64,000 bases of DNA from an uncultured Oxalobacter sp. (lineage in GTDB: Bacteria > Pseudomonadota > Gammaproteobacteria > Burkholderiales > Burkholderiaceae_D): assembly GCA_905202055.1 (NCBI GenBank), contig CAJKQK010000002.1:13384-77383 (forward strand). The letters are read 5' to 3'. Numbering within the stretch: the first letter of the stretch is position 1; each line of letters starts with the position of its first letter. The notes under the pieces are model-generated. The model worked only from the letters and a program-made list of their open reading frames with translations. It was not told the origin of the DNA and ran no database searches. This document shows positions 44,830 through 53,484 of the stretch, piece by piece. A program made the translations under genes and the position numbers.

Positions 44830-45702
44830 ATGATCGGCATCATTGGCGGCAGCGGAATCTACCAGCTTGAAGGACTTAAAGATACACACTGGGAAGCGAT
44901 AGCGTCCCCTTTTGGCGCTCCTTCGGATAAATTATTGTTCGGTCAATTTGATGGCCAACAGCTTGTTTTCCTGCCCAGACACGGGCGCGGCCACATATTG
45001 TCTCCTACGGACATCAACTACCGTGCCAACATCGACGTTCTGAAAAGAGCGGGTGTCACGGACATCATTTCAGTCAGTGCGGTCGGTTCGTTGAAAGAAA
45101 ACCTGAAACCCGGTACCTTCGTCATTGTCGACCAATACATCGACAGGACAGTATCACGTGAAAGATCGTTCTTCGGACGGGGCTGCGTTGCCCATGTGGC
45201 GATGGCCCATCCTACCTGTCGGCGTTTGTCGTGTCTCATTCACGAAACAGCCATGAAAATAGGCATCGACGCGGTTTTGGGGGGAACGTATCTGGCAATG
45301 GAAGGCCCCCAATTTTCGACTTGTGCCGAATCGGAAATGTACCGGAGCCTGAACTGTGACGTGATTGGCATGACCAATATTCCCGAAGCCAAACTGGCCC
45401 GTGAAGCGGAGATGTGTTACACGAGCATTGCGATGGTGACGGATTACGACTGCTGGCATCCCGATCATGATCACGTCACGACGCAACAAATCATCAATAC
45501 TCTGACTGAAAATGCCGTCAATGCGCAAACCCTTTTGAAAAACATCATTCCCCGCATTCATGATGATTCGTCAGCGCCAGCCTGTTCCTGCCGGTTCGCG
45601 CTCGACAATGCCATCATCACGCCTCCCGAATCAAGAGATCCTGAAATCGTTCTCAAACTCAGCGCCGTGGCGGCCCGGGTTTTCAAAAACGGAAAATCAT
45701 GA
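44830..45702 (+). CDS. mtnP: S-methyl-5'-thioadenosine phosphorylase
   Basis: Phosphorolysis of methylthioadenosine (MTA) to adenine and methylthioribose 1-phosphate. N-terminal IGIIGGSGIY, LPRHGRGH, and MEGPQFST...EMYRSL with TNIPEAKLAREAEMCY are typical of the MTAP/PNP family. 290 aa. AGGAA precedes the ATG. First gene of mtnP-aldolase-apt-mtnA; its stop overlaps the next start (ATGA). Confidence 0.95.
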   Translation: MIGIIGGSGIYQLEGLKDTHWEAIASPFGAPSDKLLFGQFDGQQLVFLPRHGRGHILSPTDINYRANIDVLKRAGVTDIISVSAVGSLKENLKPGTFVIVDQYIDRTVSRERSFFGRGCVAHVAMAHPTCRRLSCLIHETAMKIGIDAVLGGTYLAMEGPQFSTCAESEMYRSLNCDVIGMTNIPEAKLAREAEMCYTSIAMVTDYDCWHPDHDHVTTQQIINTLTENAVNAQTLLKNIIPRIHDDSSAPACSCRFALDNAIITPPESRDPEIVLKLSAVAARVFKNGKS

Positions 45703-46376
45703 TGGCTATCGAAGTTCTTTCAGCTCCGGATAAAGAAAAGGCGTCGGACATTGTCAATGCCTCCCGACGCCTCGTTTCCACTGGTATGAATCGCGGTTCA
45801 AGTGGTAACGTGAGCGTGCGAAGTGAAAAGATGTTCAACGGTTCAGGCAGTTTTCTGATTACACCAAGCGGTATCGATCCCGAAAAAATGATGCCGGATT
45901 GCATCTGTCTCATGAATATGGCCGGAGAAACTGCCGGAAGTGGCAAGCCCAGCAGTGAATGGCGAATGCATCGGGATATCTATAACGCTCGCCCTGATAT
46001 CCATGCCGTAGTGCACACTCACTCTCCGTTCGCGACTACTCTGGCCTGCATCCAGCTCGAAGTGCCGCCCTTTCATTATATGATTGCCGTGACTGGCGGG
46101 AATACGATTCCATGCGCACCATACGCCCTTTTCGGCTCGCAGGAACTCTCTGACAGTGCGCTGGATTGCCTCGAAAACCGTTACGCCTGTCTGCTTGCCC
46201 ATCATGGCATGCTTGCACTCGGCCATAACCTCGAGCATGCCACGGCAATTGCCATCGAAGTGGAATCATTATGTGAACAATACTGGCGCATACTGCAAAC
46301 CGGCCATTTGACAATATTGTCCGAAAAACAGATGAATGCGGTTCACGAAAAATTCCGTGATTATTTCAATAAGTAA
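45699..46376 (+). CDS. Class II aldolase, probable methylthioribulose-1-phosphate aldolase (Ald2-type)
   Basis: 225-aa class II aldolase/adducin protein. GSSGNVSVR binds phosphate, E87 in SSEWRMHRD is the likely catalytic acid/base, and zinc ligands are in HTHSPFAT (H106, H108) and HHGML (H168/H169). The HTHSP form resembles fuculose-phosphate-type aldolases rather than the MtnB dehydratase. Lying between mtnP and mtnA it most likely cleaves methylthioribulose 1-phosphate to DHAP and 2-methylthioacetaldehyde, the last step of the DHAP shunt. MtnB-like dehydration is the main alternative. Confidence 0.8.
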   Translation: MMAIEVLSAPDKEKASDIVNASRRLVSTGMNRGSSGNVSVRSEKMFNGSGSFLITPSGIDPEKMMPDCICLMNMAGETAGSGKPSSEWRMHRDIYNARPDIHAVVHTHSPFATTLACIQLEVPPFHYMIAVTGGNTIPCAPYALFGSQELSDSALDCLENRYACLLAHHGMLALGHNLEHATAIAIEVESLCEQYWRILQTGHLTILSEKQMNAVHEKFRDYFNK

Positions 46377-46398
46377 ACCAACTGACAAAGAACCGAAA

Positions 46399-46926
46399 AT
46401 GTCATTAACCGATTATATCCGCACTATCCCCGACTACCCTAAAAAAGGCGTCCAGTTCCGTGATATCACCACGCTCCTTCATAACCCGGAGGGGCTGAAA
46501 GCGGCAGTGGACCAACTCGTCGGACAATATAAAGACAGGAAAATCGACCGAATCGCCGTGATCGAATCCCGCGGTTTCCTGCTGGGCGCACCTCTCGCAT
46601 ACTGTCTGAATGCCGGTCTGGTTCTGATCCGCAAAAAAGGCAAACTGCCCTGCGATACACTGGAAGAAAGTTATGACCTCGAATATGGAACGAGCACCAT
46701 TGAAGTACATACCGACGCCATCATGCCGGGAGACCGGATTCTGCTGGTGGACGATCTTATTGCAACCGGCGGGACCGCGGAAGCGGCCATCAAACTGATC
46801 CGTAAATGTGGTGGCGAAGTGGTGGAATGTGCTTTTCTCGTTAATCTGCCTGAATTGAAAGGCGACAAACTGCTGGAGAAACTGGGTTGTTCCACTTTTG
46901 CCCTTTGCGCTTTCGATGGGGAATAA
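46399..46926 (+). CDS. apt: Adenine phosphoribosyltransferase
   Basis: Converts adenine and PRPP to AMP, recovering the base released by MtnP. PRPP motif ILLVDDLIATGGT and IESRGFLLGAPLA are clear. The frame extends back into the aldolase gene, but the ATG at 46399 starts the family N-terminus MSLTDYIRTIPDYPKKG (175 aa). Located within the MTA salvage operon, which fits its substrate. Confidence 0.95.
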   Translation: MSLTDYIRTIPDYPKKGVQFRDITTLLHNPEGLKAAVDQLVGQYKDRKIDRIAVIESRGFLLGAPLAYCLNAGLVLIRKKGKLPCDTLEESYDLEYGTSTIEVHTDAIMPGDRILLVDDLIATGGTAEAAIKLIRKCGGEVVECAFLVNLPELKGDKLLEKLGCSTFALCAFDGE

Positions 46927-46931
46927 ACCGG

Positions 46932-47990
46932 ATGACCCATCATGTTGAAACCCTCCGCTGGAATGGCAACGCGATCGAAATGATCGATCAGCGAATCCTG
47001 CCTCATCGTATTGAATACGTCGCGTGCGATTCGGCCCGAAGCGTTGCCGACGCCATTCGCGACATGGTTGTGAGAGGCGCCCCCGCCATTGGCGTCGCAG
47101 CAGCCTATGGGGTTGCGCTGGAAGCAATCCTCCGTAAAAACGAGGCACCAGACGTTTTTTCTTCCTCTCTCGAAGAAGGTTTCAGGGCTCTGGCGGCCAG
47201 CAGACCGACTGCCGTCAATCTCTTCTGGGCTTTGGACAGGATGAGAAAACTCTGGGAAACCCATCAAAACACAAGCCAGCCGGAACTGGCTGATATTTTC
47301 CTCAAGACTGCGCATGACATTCTTGAAGAAGATATCCGGATCAACCGGGCGATGGGCGAATACGGCGCGTCTCTCTTGCCGGATGGTTCACGTGTCCTGA
47401 CGCACTGCAATGCCGGGGCGCTCGCAACGGCAGGCCACGGCACAGCCCTCGGGGTTTTTCGTTCCGCCGTGGAAGCAGGCAAGCGCATCGCCGTTTTCGC
47501 CGATGAAACCCGCCCCTTCCTGCAGGGAGCACGCCTGACTGCCTGGGAAATGGTTCAGGAAAACATACCGGTTACGCTTATCACAGACAATATGTCCGGC
47601 CATCTGATGAGCCAGGGCGAAATCGATGCCGTCGTCGTCGGAACCGACAGGGTGGCCGCCAATGGTGACGTCGCCAATAAAATCGGCACCTATATGGTCG
47701 CCGTACTGGCAAAACGGCACAACATTCCTTTTTACGTCGCCTGTCCGCTCTCCACAATCGATCTGTCTCTGGCAACCGGCGATGAAATCCCCATTGAAGA
47801 ACGTCATATCGATGAAGTGAAAGGTTTCAGGGATTGTCACTGGGCGCCAGTTGGCGTGTCGATCCGCAATCCTGCATTCGACGTCACACCGGCAGAACTG
47901 GTCACCGCCCTGATCACCGAAATGGGAATCGTCGACAACGCCACACTGACAGCGGGAAAGCTGGCCGAATTCGTTGAAAAGAATCAATGA
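46932..47990 (+). CDS. mtnA: S-methyl-5-thioribose-1-phosphate isomerase
   Basis: Isomerises methylthioribose 1-phosphate to methylthioribulose 1-phosphate. The catalytic Cys is in THCNAGALAT and the Asp in VVVGTDRVAANGDVANKIGT; RGAPAIGVAAAYG is the N-terminal signature. Start at 46932 follows GGGGAATAA; the frame upstream lies within apt (352 aa used). Related to eIF2B-alpha. Its TGA abuts the murB stop on the opposite strand. Confidence 0.95.
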   Translation: MTHHVETLRWNGNAIEMIDQRILPHRIEYVACDSARSVADAIRDMVVRGAPAIGVAAAYGVALEAILRKNEAPDVFSSSLEEGFRALAASRPTAVNLFWALDRMRKLWETHQNTSQPELADIFLKTAHDILEEDIRINRAMGEYGASLLPDGSRVLTHCNAGALATAGHGTALGVFRSAVEAGKRIAVFADETRPFLQGARLTAWEMVQENIPVTLITDNMSGHLMSQGEIDAVVVGTDRVAANGDVANKIGTYMVAVLAKRHNIPFYVACPLSTIDLSLATGDEIPIEERHIDEVKGFRDCHWAPVGVSIRNPAFDVTPAELVTALITEMGIVDNATLTAGKLAEFVEKNQ

Positions 47991-49019
47991 TCAGACGAAA
48001 ACCGGTTCCGGTTCCAGCCTGATCCCGAATTTGTCGAAAACGTCTTTTTTTATCGCTTCGGAGAGTTCAGCGATTTCCTTGCCGGAGGCATTCCCCCGAT
48101 TGACCAGCACAAGCGCCTGCGTTTCGCAAACCCCTGCATTGCCATAGTGTTTGCCCTTCCAGCCGCACTGGTCAATCAGCCAGCCTGCGGCAAGCCTGAA
48201 TGTACCATCGTGCTGCTCATAGGCCGGTATGGCAGGATGGTCTTCTTTCAGTTCCCGCAATTTTTTCTCATGAACGGTCGGATTTTTGAAAAAACTGCCT
48301 GCGTTACCGGTAACGGCCGGATCAGGCAACTTGCGTTGCCGGATATCGATAATCACCTGACTGATTTCAGCTGCTGTGGGATTGGTCATTTTCCGGACAG
48401 CCAGTTCCTTTTCCACCTCGGCATATGCCACATTAGGCTTCCATGCTTTCGGCAACGCAAAACAGACATCGAGAATGACGAAACGGTCTTTGAAATACGT
48501 CTTGAAAATACTGTGCCGATAGGCGAACTGACAATCCGGCTTGCCGAGTTCGATAACTTTTCCATCCCTGAAATCGAACGCTGTCAGGGAATGAAAGCAG
48601 TCCTTCAATTCGGCACCGTAGGCACCGATATTCTGAACAGGCGCTGCCCCGACTGTTCCAGGAATCCATGACAGATTTTCCAGGCCACCATACCCCTGTT
48701 CCAGCGTCCAGCTCACGAGGTCATGCCATTTTTCACCAGCTTTTGCCCGGACATACACTGCATCGGCATCTTCACGCTCGACACGGATGCCTTTCATTGC
48801 CATGCGCAGGACAAGTCCTGAGAAATGATCCGTCAAAAGAAGATTGCTCCCCCCACCGATCACCAGCCTTGACTGCGCCATCAGTTCCATATTGTTGAAA
48901 ACCTGAAACAGATCGTCGACCGATGTCACTTCCAGATAAGTCGATGCTTTTGCATCGATACCGAAAGTATTGAAAGGACGAAGCGAAATATCGTGCTGCA
49001 GGGAAAACGTGGATTTCAT
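47991..49019 (-). CDS. murB: UDP-N-acetylenolpyruvoylglucosamine reductase MurB
   Basis: FAD enzyme completing UDP-MurNAc. RPFNTFGIDA, VIGGGSNLLL (FAD), and the type I tyrosine-containing region with GNAGSFFKNP (catalytic Ser) are visible. 342 aa. Not part of the dcw cluster here; stands alone, convergent with the mtn operon. Confidence 0.95.
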   Translation of the reverse strand: MKSTFSLQHDISLRPFNTFGIDAKASTYLEVTSVDDLFQVFNNMELMAQSRLVIGGGSNLLLTDHFSGLVLRMAMKGIRVEREDADAVYVRAKAGEKWHDLVSWTLEQGYGGLENLSWIPGTVGAAPVQNIGAYGAELKDCFHSLTAFDFRDGKVIELGKPDCQFAYRHSIFKTYFKDRFVILDVCFALPKAWKPNVAYAEVEKELAVRKMTNPTAAEISQVIIDIRQRKLPDPAVTGNAGSFFKNPTVHEKKLRELKEDHPAIPAYEQHDGTFRLAAGWLIDQCGWKGKHYGNAGVCETQALVLVNRGNASGKEIAELSEAIKKDVFDKFGIRLEPEPVFV

Positions 49020-49142
49020 GAGTTTTGTAAATGGGTCAGGGCGCTCAAGCTAGCCGTTCACAATTTTGTTCGTTACAATAGACAGTTATCATCTTAATGA
49101 CTATTGACGCCTTCTGTCGAGAAAATAAACGAAAGGATCGCT

Positions 49143-49628
49143 ATGCCATCTTTTGATGTAGTTTCCGAAGCCAATATGGTTGAAGTCCGCAACGCCGTCG
49201 ATCAGGCCAACAAGGAAATCGGCACCCGTTTCGATTTCAGGGGCAGTGATGCACGTGTTGAGCAAAAAGAACATGAATTGACCGTTTTTGCCGATTCCGA
49301 TTTCCAGCTGGGTCAGGTCAAGGATGTCCTGAACAATAAAATGACCAAACGCAAGGTCGATATCCGTTTCATGGACGAAGGCAAAATCGAAAAAATCAGT
49401 GGCGACAAGGTCAAACAGGTCGTTACCATCAAAAACGGCATCCAGGGCGACAGCGCCAAGAAAATCGTCAAACTGGTCAAGGACAGCAAACTGAAAGTCC
49501 AGGCCAGTATTCAGGGCGATGCCGTCAGGGTTAGCGGAGCCAAACGGGACGATCTGCAATCGACGATGGCCATGCTTCGCAAGGAAGTAACCGACCTGCC
49601 ACTGGAATTCAACAATTTCCGCGATTAA
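49143..49628 (+). CDS. YajQ-family nucleotide-binding protein (DUF520)
   Basis: 161-aa protein with two RNP-like halves. The family start [21 protein letters not shown] begins at 49143, after AAAGGA; an earlier in-frame ATG at 49104 has no such support. FDFRGSDA and the C-terminal [10 protein letters not shown] are typical. Some YajQ proteins bind cyclic di-GMP; the role here is unknown. Confidence 0.93.
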   Translation: MPSFDVVSEANMVEVRNAVDQANKEIGTRFDFRGSDARVEQKEHELTVFADSDFQLGQVKDVLNNKMTKRKVDIRFMDEGKIEKISGDKVKQVVTIKNGIQGDSAKKIVKLVKDSKLKVQASIQGDAVRVSGAKRDDLQSTMAMLRKEVTDLPLEFNNFRD

Positions 49629-49631
49629 AAA

Positions 49632-49658
49632 AAGCCGCCTTTTGCATTCAGGCGGCTT
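49632..49658. terminator. Terminator between yajQ-family gene and aroG
   Basis: AAGCCGCCT (49632-49640) pairs with AGGCGGCTT (49650-49658). On the minus strand seven T follow, making a strong aroG terminator; on the plus strand the following T content is weak. Confidence 0.8.
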
Positions 49659-49670
49659 TGATTATCTTCT

Positions 49671-50732
49671 TCATTTTTTCAGTACATCCCGGCGACGTTT
49701 AACGGTTTCTGCCAATTGCCCCAGCAATTTGCTGCTGTCTTCCCAACCAATACAGGCATCCGTTACGGATTGGCCGTATACCAGTTTCTTGCCGACCTCG
49801 TGATCCTGACGACCACCGACCAGATTCGATTCGATCATCAGGCCGATGATACGGTCATCACCTTTGGCAATATTTTCACCGACTTCCAGAGAAACCGGAA
49901 CCTGATTTTCGGCTTTCTTGGAGCTGTTGCCATGAGAAGCGTCGATCATGATTTTCGGGGCAAGCCCTGCCGCCTCAACCGCCTTGGCCGCTTCGTTCAC
50001 ACTGGCAGCATCGTAATTCGGTTTGTAACCGCCACGTAAAATGATGTGGCAATCCTGATTGCCTTCTGTTTCGAAAATGGCCGTATGACCGCCTTTCGTG
50101 ACGGAAAGGAAATGATGTGGATGCGACGCCGCCTTGATGGCGTCGATCGCGATCTTGATATTGCCGTCGGTTCCGTTCTTGAAACCGACCGGGCACGACA
50201 GGCCGGAAGACAATTCACGGTGAACCTGTGATTCCGTCGTTCTGGCGCCGATCGCGCCCCAGCTGATCATATCGGCAACGTATTGCGGGCTGATCATATC
50301 GAGGTATTCCGTTGCGGCAGGCAGACCCAGTTTATTGACGTCACGAAGCAACTCACGGGCAATGTGAAGACCTTCGTTGATACGATAGCTGTGGTCCATG
50401 AATGGATCGTTGATCAATCCTTTCCATCCGATTGTCGTACGAGGTTTTTCGAAGTACACGCGCATGACGACAACCAGTTCATCACCGTAACGTTCTTTTT
50501 CTTCAGCCAGGCGGTGAGCGTACTCCATGGCTGCTTTCGGATCATGTATGGAACAGGGTCCGATAATAACGACAAGCCGATCGTCCTGATCGTGCAAAAT
50601 GCGCTGAATCGCCTTTCTGCAACCTGAAACCGTTTCGGCCGCCTTTTCCTCACAGGGAAATTCACGGATTAAGTGAGCGGGTGGTGTCAGTTCTTTCATA
50701 GCAAGAATTCTCAAATCGTCAGTAGTTTCCAT
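49671..50732 (-). CDS. aroG: 3-deoxy-7-phosphoheptulonate (DAHP) synthase, class I
   Basis: First step of the shikimate pathway: PEP + erythrose 4-phosphate to DAHP. The motifs VVIIGPCSIHDPKAA, RVYFEKPRTT, and GLMIESNLVGG identify the AroFGH type. 353 aa. Feedback specificity (Phe, Tyr or Trp) cannot be read with confidence. It is preceded by a promoter, an aromatic-rich leader ORF and a terminator hairpin, so transcription is very likely controlled by attenuation. tldD lies upstream on the same strand. Confidence 0.96.
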   Translation of the reverse strand: METTDDLRILAMKELTPPAHLIREFPCEEKAAETVSGCRKAIQRILHDQDDRLVVIIGPCSIHDPKAAMEYAHRLAEEKERYGDELVVVMRVYFEKPRTTIGWKGLINDPFMDHSYRINEGLHIARELLRDVNKLGLPAATEYLDMISPQYVADMISWGAIGARTTESQVHRELSSGLSCPVGFKNGTDGNIKIAIDAIKAASHPHHFLSVTKGGHTAIFETEGNQDCHIILRGGYKPNYDAASVNEAAKAVEAAGLAPKIMIDASHGNSSKKAENQVPVSLEVGENIAKGDDRIIGLMIESNLVGGRQDHEVGKKLVYGQSVTDACIGWEDSSKLLGQLAETVKRRRDVLKK

Positions 50733-50755
50733 GATCTTTCCAGTTTTGATGAAAC

Positions 50756-50784
50756 AAAAAAACCGCCAGATCCTGGCGGTTTTT
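50756..50784 (-). terminator. Attenuator terminator in the aroG leader
   Basis: On the minus strand AAAAACCGCCAG pairs with CTGGCGGTTTTT around a GAT loop, followed by a run of seven T. It lies 20 nt after the leader ORF stop and 24 nt before the aroG ATG. Its 5' arm CCGCCA can instead pair with TTGGCGG inside the leader ORF (50830-50836), giving a mutually exclusive antiterminator. Confidence 0.88.
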
Positions 50785-50803
50785 AGAATGTGGTTTGTTC
50801 TCT

Positions 50804-50887
50804 TTATACGAGCGCTTGCCGCTTCTCCTCCGCCAATGGGCTGGAATAGCTAAAGTAAAAAAACCAGAAATAAACGAAGTCAATCAT
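50804..50887 (-). CDS. aroG leader peptide (aromatic amino-acid attenuation)
   Basis: A 27-codon ORF, ATG at 50887 and TAA at 50804. Residues 4-14 read FVYFWFFYFSY: five Phe, three Tyr and one Trp. The tail is polar (PLAEEKRQALV). It lies between a good promoter and the attenuator hairpin of aroG. Ribosome stalling at scarce charged tRNA-Phe/Tyr would leave the downstream TTGGCGG free to pair with the terminator's 5' arm. A clear Shine-Dalgarno is lacking, the main weakness; GCTTGCC just before the ATG and GGCAAGC near the ORF end are complementary. Confidence 0.82.
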   Translation of the reverse strand: MIDFVYFWFFYFSYSSPLAEEKRQALV

Positions 50888-50924
50888 TTTTATGTGGCAA
50901 GCAGTTTCGTTGATCTATCTATTT

Positions 50925-50953
50925 ATTCTATACCAAGTTTTCAAGTCTTACAA
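50925..50953 (-). promoter_or_regulatory. Promoter of the aroG leader transcript
   Basis: TTGTAA (50953-50948), exact 17-bp spacer, TAGAAT (50930-50925) on the minus strand; transcription would start about 30 nt before the leader ATG, directly after the tldD stop. Confidence 0.7.
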
Positions 50954-50971
50954 AATTTTCTTTTTTTGTCC

Positions 50972-52432
50972 TCAAACCGTTCCGCCAACTGTGACATCTT
51001 CGATACGAAGCGTCGGCTGGCCGACTCCGACCGGAACGCTCTGGCCTTCTTTTCCACAAACGCCAACGCCGGAATCCAGTTGCATATCATTTCCGATCAT
51101 CGTAACACGTTTTAAAATATCCGGCCCGTTGCCGACCAGAGTTGCGCCCTTGACCGGATACGCCAGTTTGCCATTTTCGATTACATACGCCTCACTGGCC
51201 GAAAAAACGAACTTGCCATTGGTTATATCGACCTGGCCGCCACCGAAATTGGCGGCATATAAACCGTTCTTGACCGACGCGATGATCTCGTCAGGACTCC
51301 TGTTACCCTCAAGCATGAAGGTATTGGTCATACGGGGCATCGGCAGATGGGCAAACGACTCGCGTCGGGCATTGCCCGTTACCGCCATATTCATCAAACG
51401 GGCATTCAGGGTATCCTGCAAATAGCCTTTCAAAATGCCATTTTCAATCAGAACCGTCCTTTGTGTCGGGTTACCTTCGTCATCCATATTCAGCGAACCT
51501 CGCCGGTTCAGTATGGAACCGTCATCGACCACCGTTATCCCATCAGCCGCGACCTTTTCACCCAGACGGCCGGAAAAAGCGCTCGATCCCTTGCGGTTGA
51601 AATCGCCTTCCAGACCATGCCCGATCGCTTCATGCAACAACACTCCCGGCCATCCAGAACCAAGCACAACCGTCATCGGGCCTGCCGGAGCGGGTTTCGC
51701 TTCCAGATTGATCAGGGCCGACCGTGTCGCTTCATTCACATAATGCCCAATAAGTTCATCCGTAAAATAGGCATAACCGTAACGGCCACCACCGCCACTG
51801 GTTCCCACTTCACGTCGCCCATCCTGTTCGGCAATGACCGTCACCGACAGACGGATCAGTGGCCGGATATCCGCAGCCAGAACACCATCGCTGCGCGCGA
51901 CGAGAACCACGTCGAATTCACCGGCCAGACCGGCCATGACCTGAACGATACGCGGGTCGGCCGCCCTGGCGAGTTTTTCCACTTTTTCAAGAAGTGCGAC
52001 TTTTTCTGAAGCGCTGATCGTTTGCAACGGGTCATTTGGAATGTAAAGGGAATGATTCCTGACCGGTTTTATCACCGACGCCAGCTTGACCTTTCCTTCT
52101 CCCTGACGCCCGATAGTACGGGTTGCCCTGGCAGCATCTTCCAGTGCCGCAGCAGATATGTCGTCAGAATAGGAAAAAGCCGTTTTATCCCCTGCGACAG
52201 CCCGAACGCCTACACCCTGATCGATGGCAAAGCTGCCCGTTTTGACAATACCCTCTTCAAGGCTCCAGCTTTCATTTTTCGTAAACTGGAAATACAGGTC
52301 GGCATAATCGACCTGATGGTTGAAAATGGTTCCCATTGCCTTGATCAGGGCAGGCTCATCCAGCCCGAACGGGTCGAGAAGAATGGACTTGGCAAGATCA
52401 AGATTGTCTTTTTCGGTCATTTGCGATGGCAT
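50972..52432 (-). CDS. tldD: Metalloprotease TldD
   Basis: Catalytic subunit of the TldD/TldE protease, which processes modified peptides and CcdA. The HEAIGHGLE motif supplies zinc ligands; [17 protein letters not shown] and the C-terminal [19 protein letters not shown] are family-typical. Start at 52432 (MPSQMTEKD) has AGAGGA upstream; earlier in-frame starts lack support (486 aa). The partner TldE/PmbA is not in the window. Confidence 0.94.
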   Translation of the reverse strand: MPSQMTEKDNLDLAKSILLDPFGLDEPALIKAMGTIFNHQVDYADLYFQFTKNESWSLEEGIVKTGSFAIDQGVGVRAVAGDKTAFSYSDDISAAALEDAARATRTIGRQGEGKVKLASVIKPVRNHSLYIPNDPLQTISASEKVALLEKVEKLARAADPRIVQVMAGLAGEFDVVLVARSDGVLAADIRPLIRLSVTVIAEQDGRREVGTSGGGGRYGYAYFTDELIGHYVNEATRSALINLEAKPAPAGPMTVVLGSGWPGVLLHEAIGHGLEGDFNRKGSSAFSGRLGEKVAADGITVVDDGSILNRRGSLNMDDEGNPTQRTVLIENGILKGYLQDTLNARLMNMAVTGNARRESFAHLPMPRMTNTFMLEGNRSPDEIIASVKNGLYAANFGGGQVDITNGKFVFSASEAYVIENGKLAYPVKGATLVGNGPDILKRVTMIGNDMQLDSGVGVCGKEGQSVPVGVGQPTLRIEDVTVGGTV

Positions 52433-52556
52433 GAAGAAAATCCTCTTTATCGGTTCAGACTCCGATTGTAGTGTATTGTCCAGAAAGGTGCATCCAATGC
52501 TCCGATCCGGCATGCAATGAGATCAATATAAGCGATAAAACTGTTCATGAGATTGC

Positions 52557-52584
52557 GCCATGCCAACACTTTCGTTGGCATGGC
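52557..52584. other. Perfect 10-bp hairpin between the nitrilase gene and tldD
   Basis: GCCATGCCAA (52557-52566) pairs with TTGGCATGGC (52575-52584) around an 8-base loop, 37 bp after the nitrilase-family stop. No T-run follows on the minus strand, so it is not a classic terminator; possibly an mRNA stabiliser or a REP-like element. Confidence 0.5.
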
Positions 52585-52620
52585 CGGAACCGGAAAAGTC
52601 CAGGCAAATCGAAGAAAATA

Positions 52621-53418
52621 TCAGAGTTTGCGATGTTTCAGTGCGGGCAATTTCTCGCGGATCGAGGCAAGCAGCCTGAAGTCCAGTTCACCGGCAATGA
52701 CGCCTTCCCCCTCAGGCAAAACAGCCTTGACCTCACCCCACGGATCGATCAGCATGGTATGCCCCCAGGTCCGGCGACCGGTAACATGCCGGCCTCCCTG
52801 TGCTGCTGCCAGAACGTAGGCCTGATTTTCGATGGCACGGGCACGAAGCAAAATTTCCCAGTGAACTTTTCCAGTCGTATAGGTAAACGCCGCCGGTACG
52901 ACGATCAATGTACACTCCCCGAAAGCACGGTACAGTTCCGGAAATCGCAAATCGTAACAGACCGACAAGCCCACTTTCCCGAACGGTGCATCGAACGTCA
53001 CGACTTCATCTCCACCGCAAATGGAAACGGATTCATCGTATGACTCGCGTTCAGTGGCAAAGCCGAACAGGTGAATCTTGTCGTAGCGTGCGATGTTTTC
53101 ACCATCCGGTGTATAAACCAGCGAGCTGTTCAATACTTTTCCCGGTTCAGGAGAAACGAGAGACAAAGTCCCGCCGATCAGCCAGATACCGTATTTCCGG
53201 CTCATCTCTGCCATAAAGTCCTGAATGGGGCCCGAACCAAACGGTTCGGCATGATGGATGCGCTCGGCATCATTTAAGCCGATACTCGGCCAGTATTCCG
53301 GCAAAAGCACCAGGTCCGCCTCCGTTTGTACCGCTTCACCGATCAGCCGCCGCGCTGTTTCGATATTTTCATTCACGACCGGGGTGGAGACCATTTGAAC
53401 GGCGGCTACTTTAGTCAT
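52621..53418 (-). CDS. Carbon-nitrogen hydrolase, Nit1-like (deaminated-glutathione amidase type)
   Basis: 265-aa nitrilase-superfamily amidase with catalytic triad E41 (LLPEYW), K114 (YDKIHLF) and C154 (VCYDLRFPELYR). The motif set resembles Nit1, which repairs deaminated glutathione. ATG 53418 follows AAGGAG at 6-base spacing; a TTG two codons upstream is less likely. Order yhdP-nit-tldD is common in proteobacteria. Substrate is inferred. Confidence 0.88.
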   Translation of the reverse strand: MTKVAAVQMVSTPVVNENIETARRLIGEAVQTEADLVLLPEYWPSIGLNDAERIHHAEPFGSGPIQDFMAEMSRKYGIWLIGGTLSLVSPEPGKVLNSSLVYTPDGENIARYDKIHLFGFATERESYDESVSICGGDEVVTFDAPFGKVGLSVCYDLRFPELYRAFGECTLIVVPAAFTYTTGKVHWEILLRARAIENQAYVLAAAQGGRHVTGRRTWGHTMLIDPWGEVKAVLPEGEGVIAGELDFRLLASIREKLPALKHRKL

Positions 53419-53484
53419 CTTCAACTCCTTATTGCCTTATTGTATGGACAGGTTTTACGAAAAGGGGCATAAATCCTTGATCGA

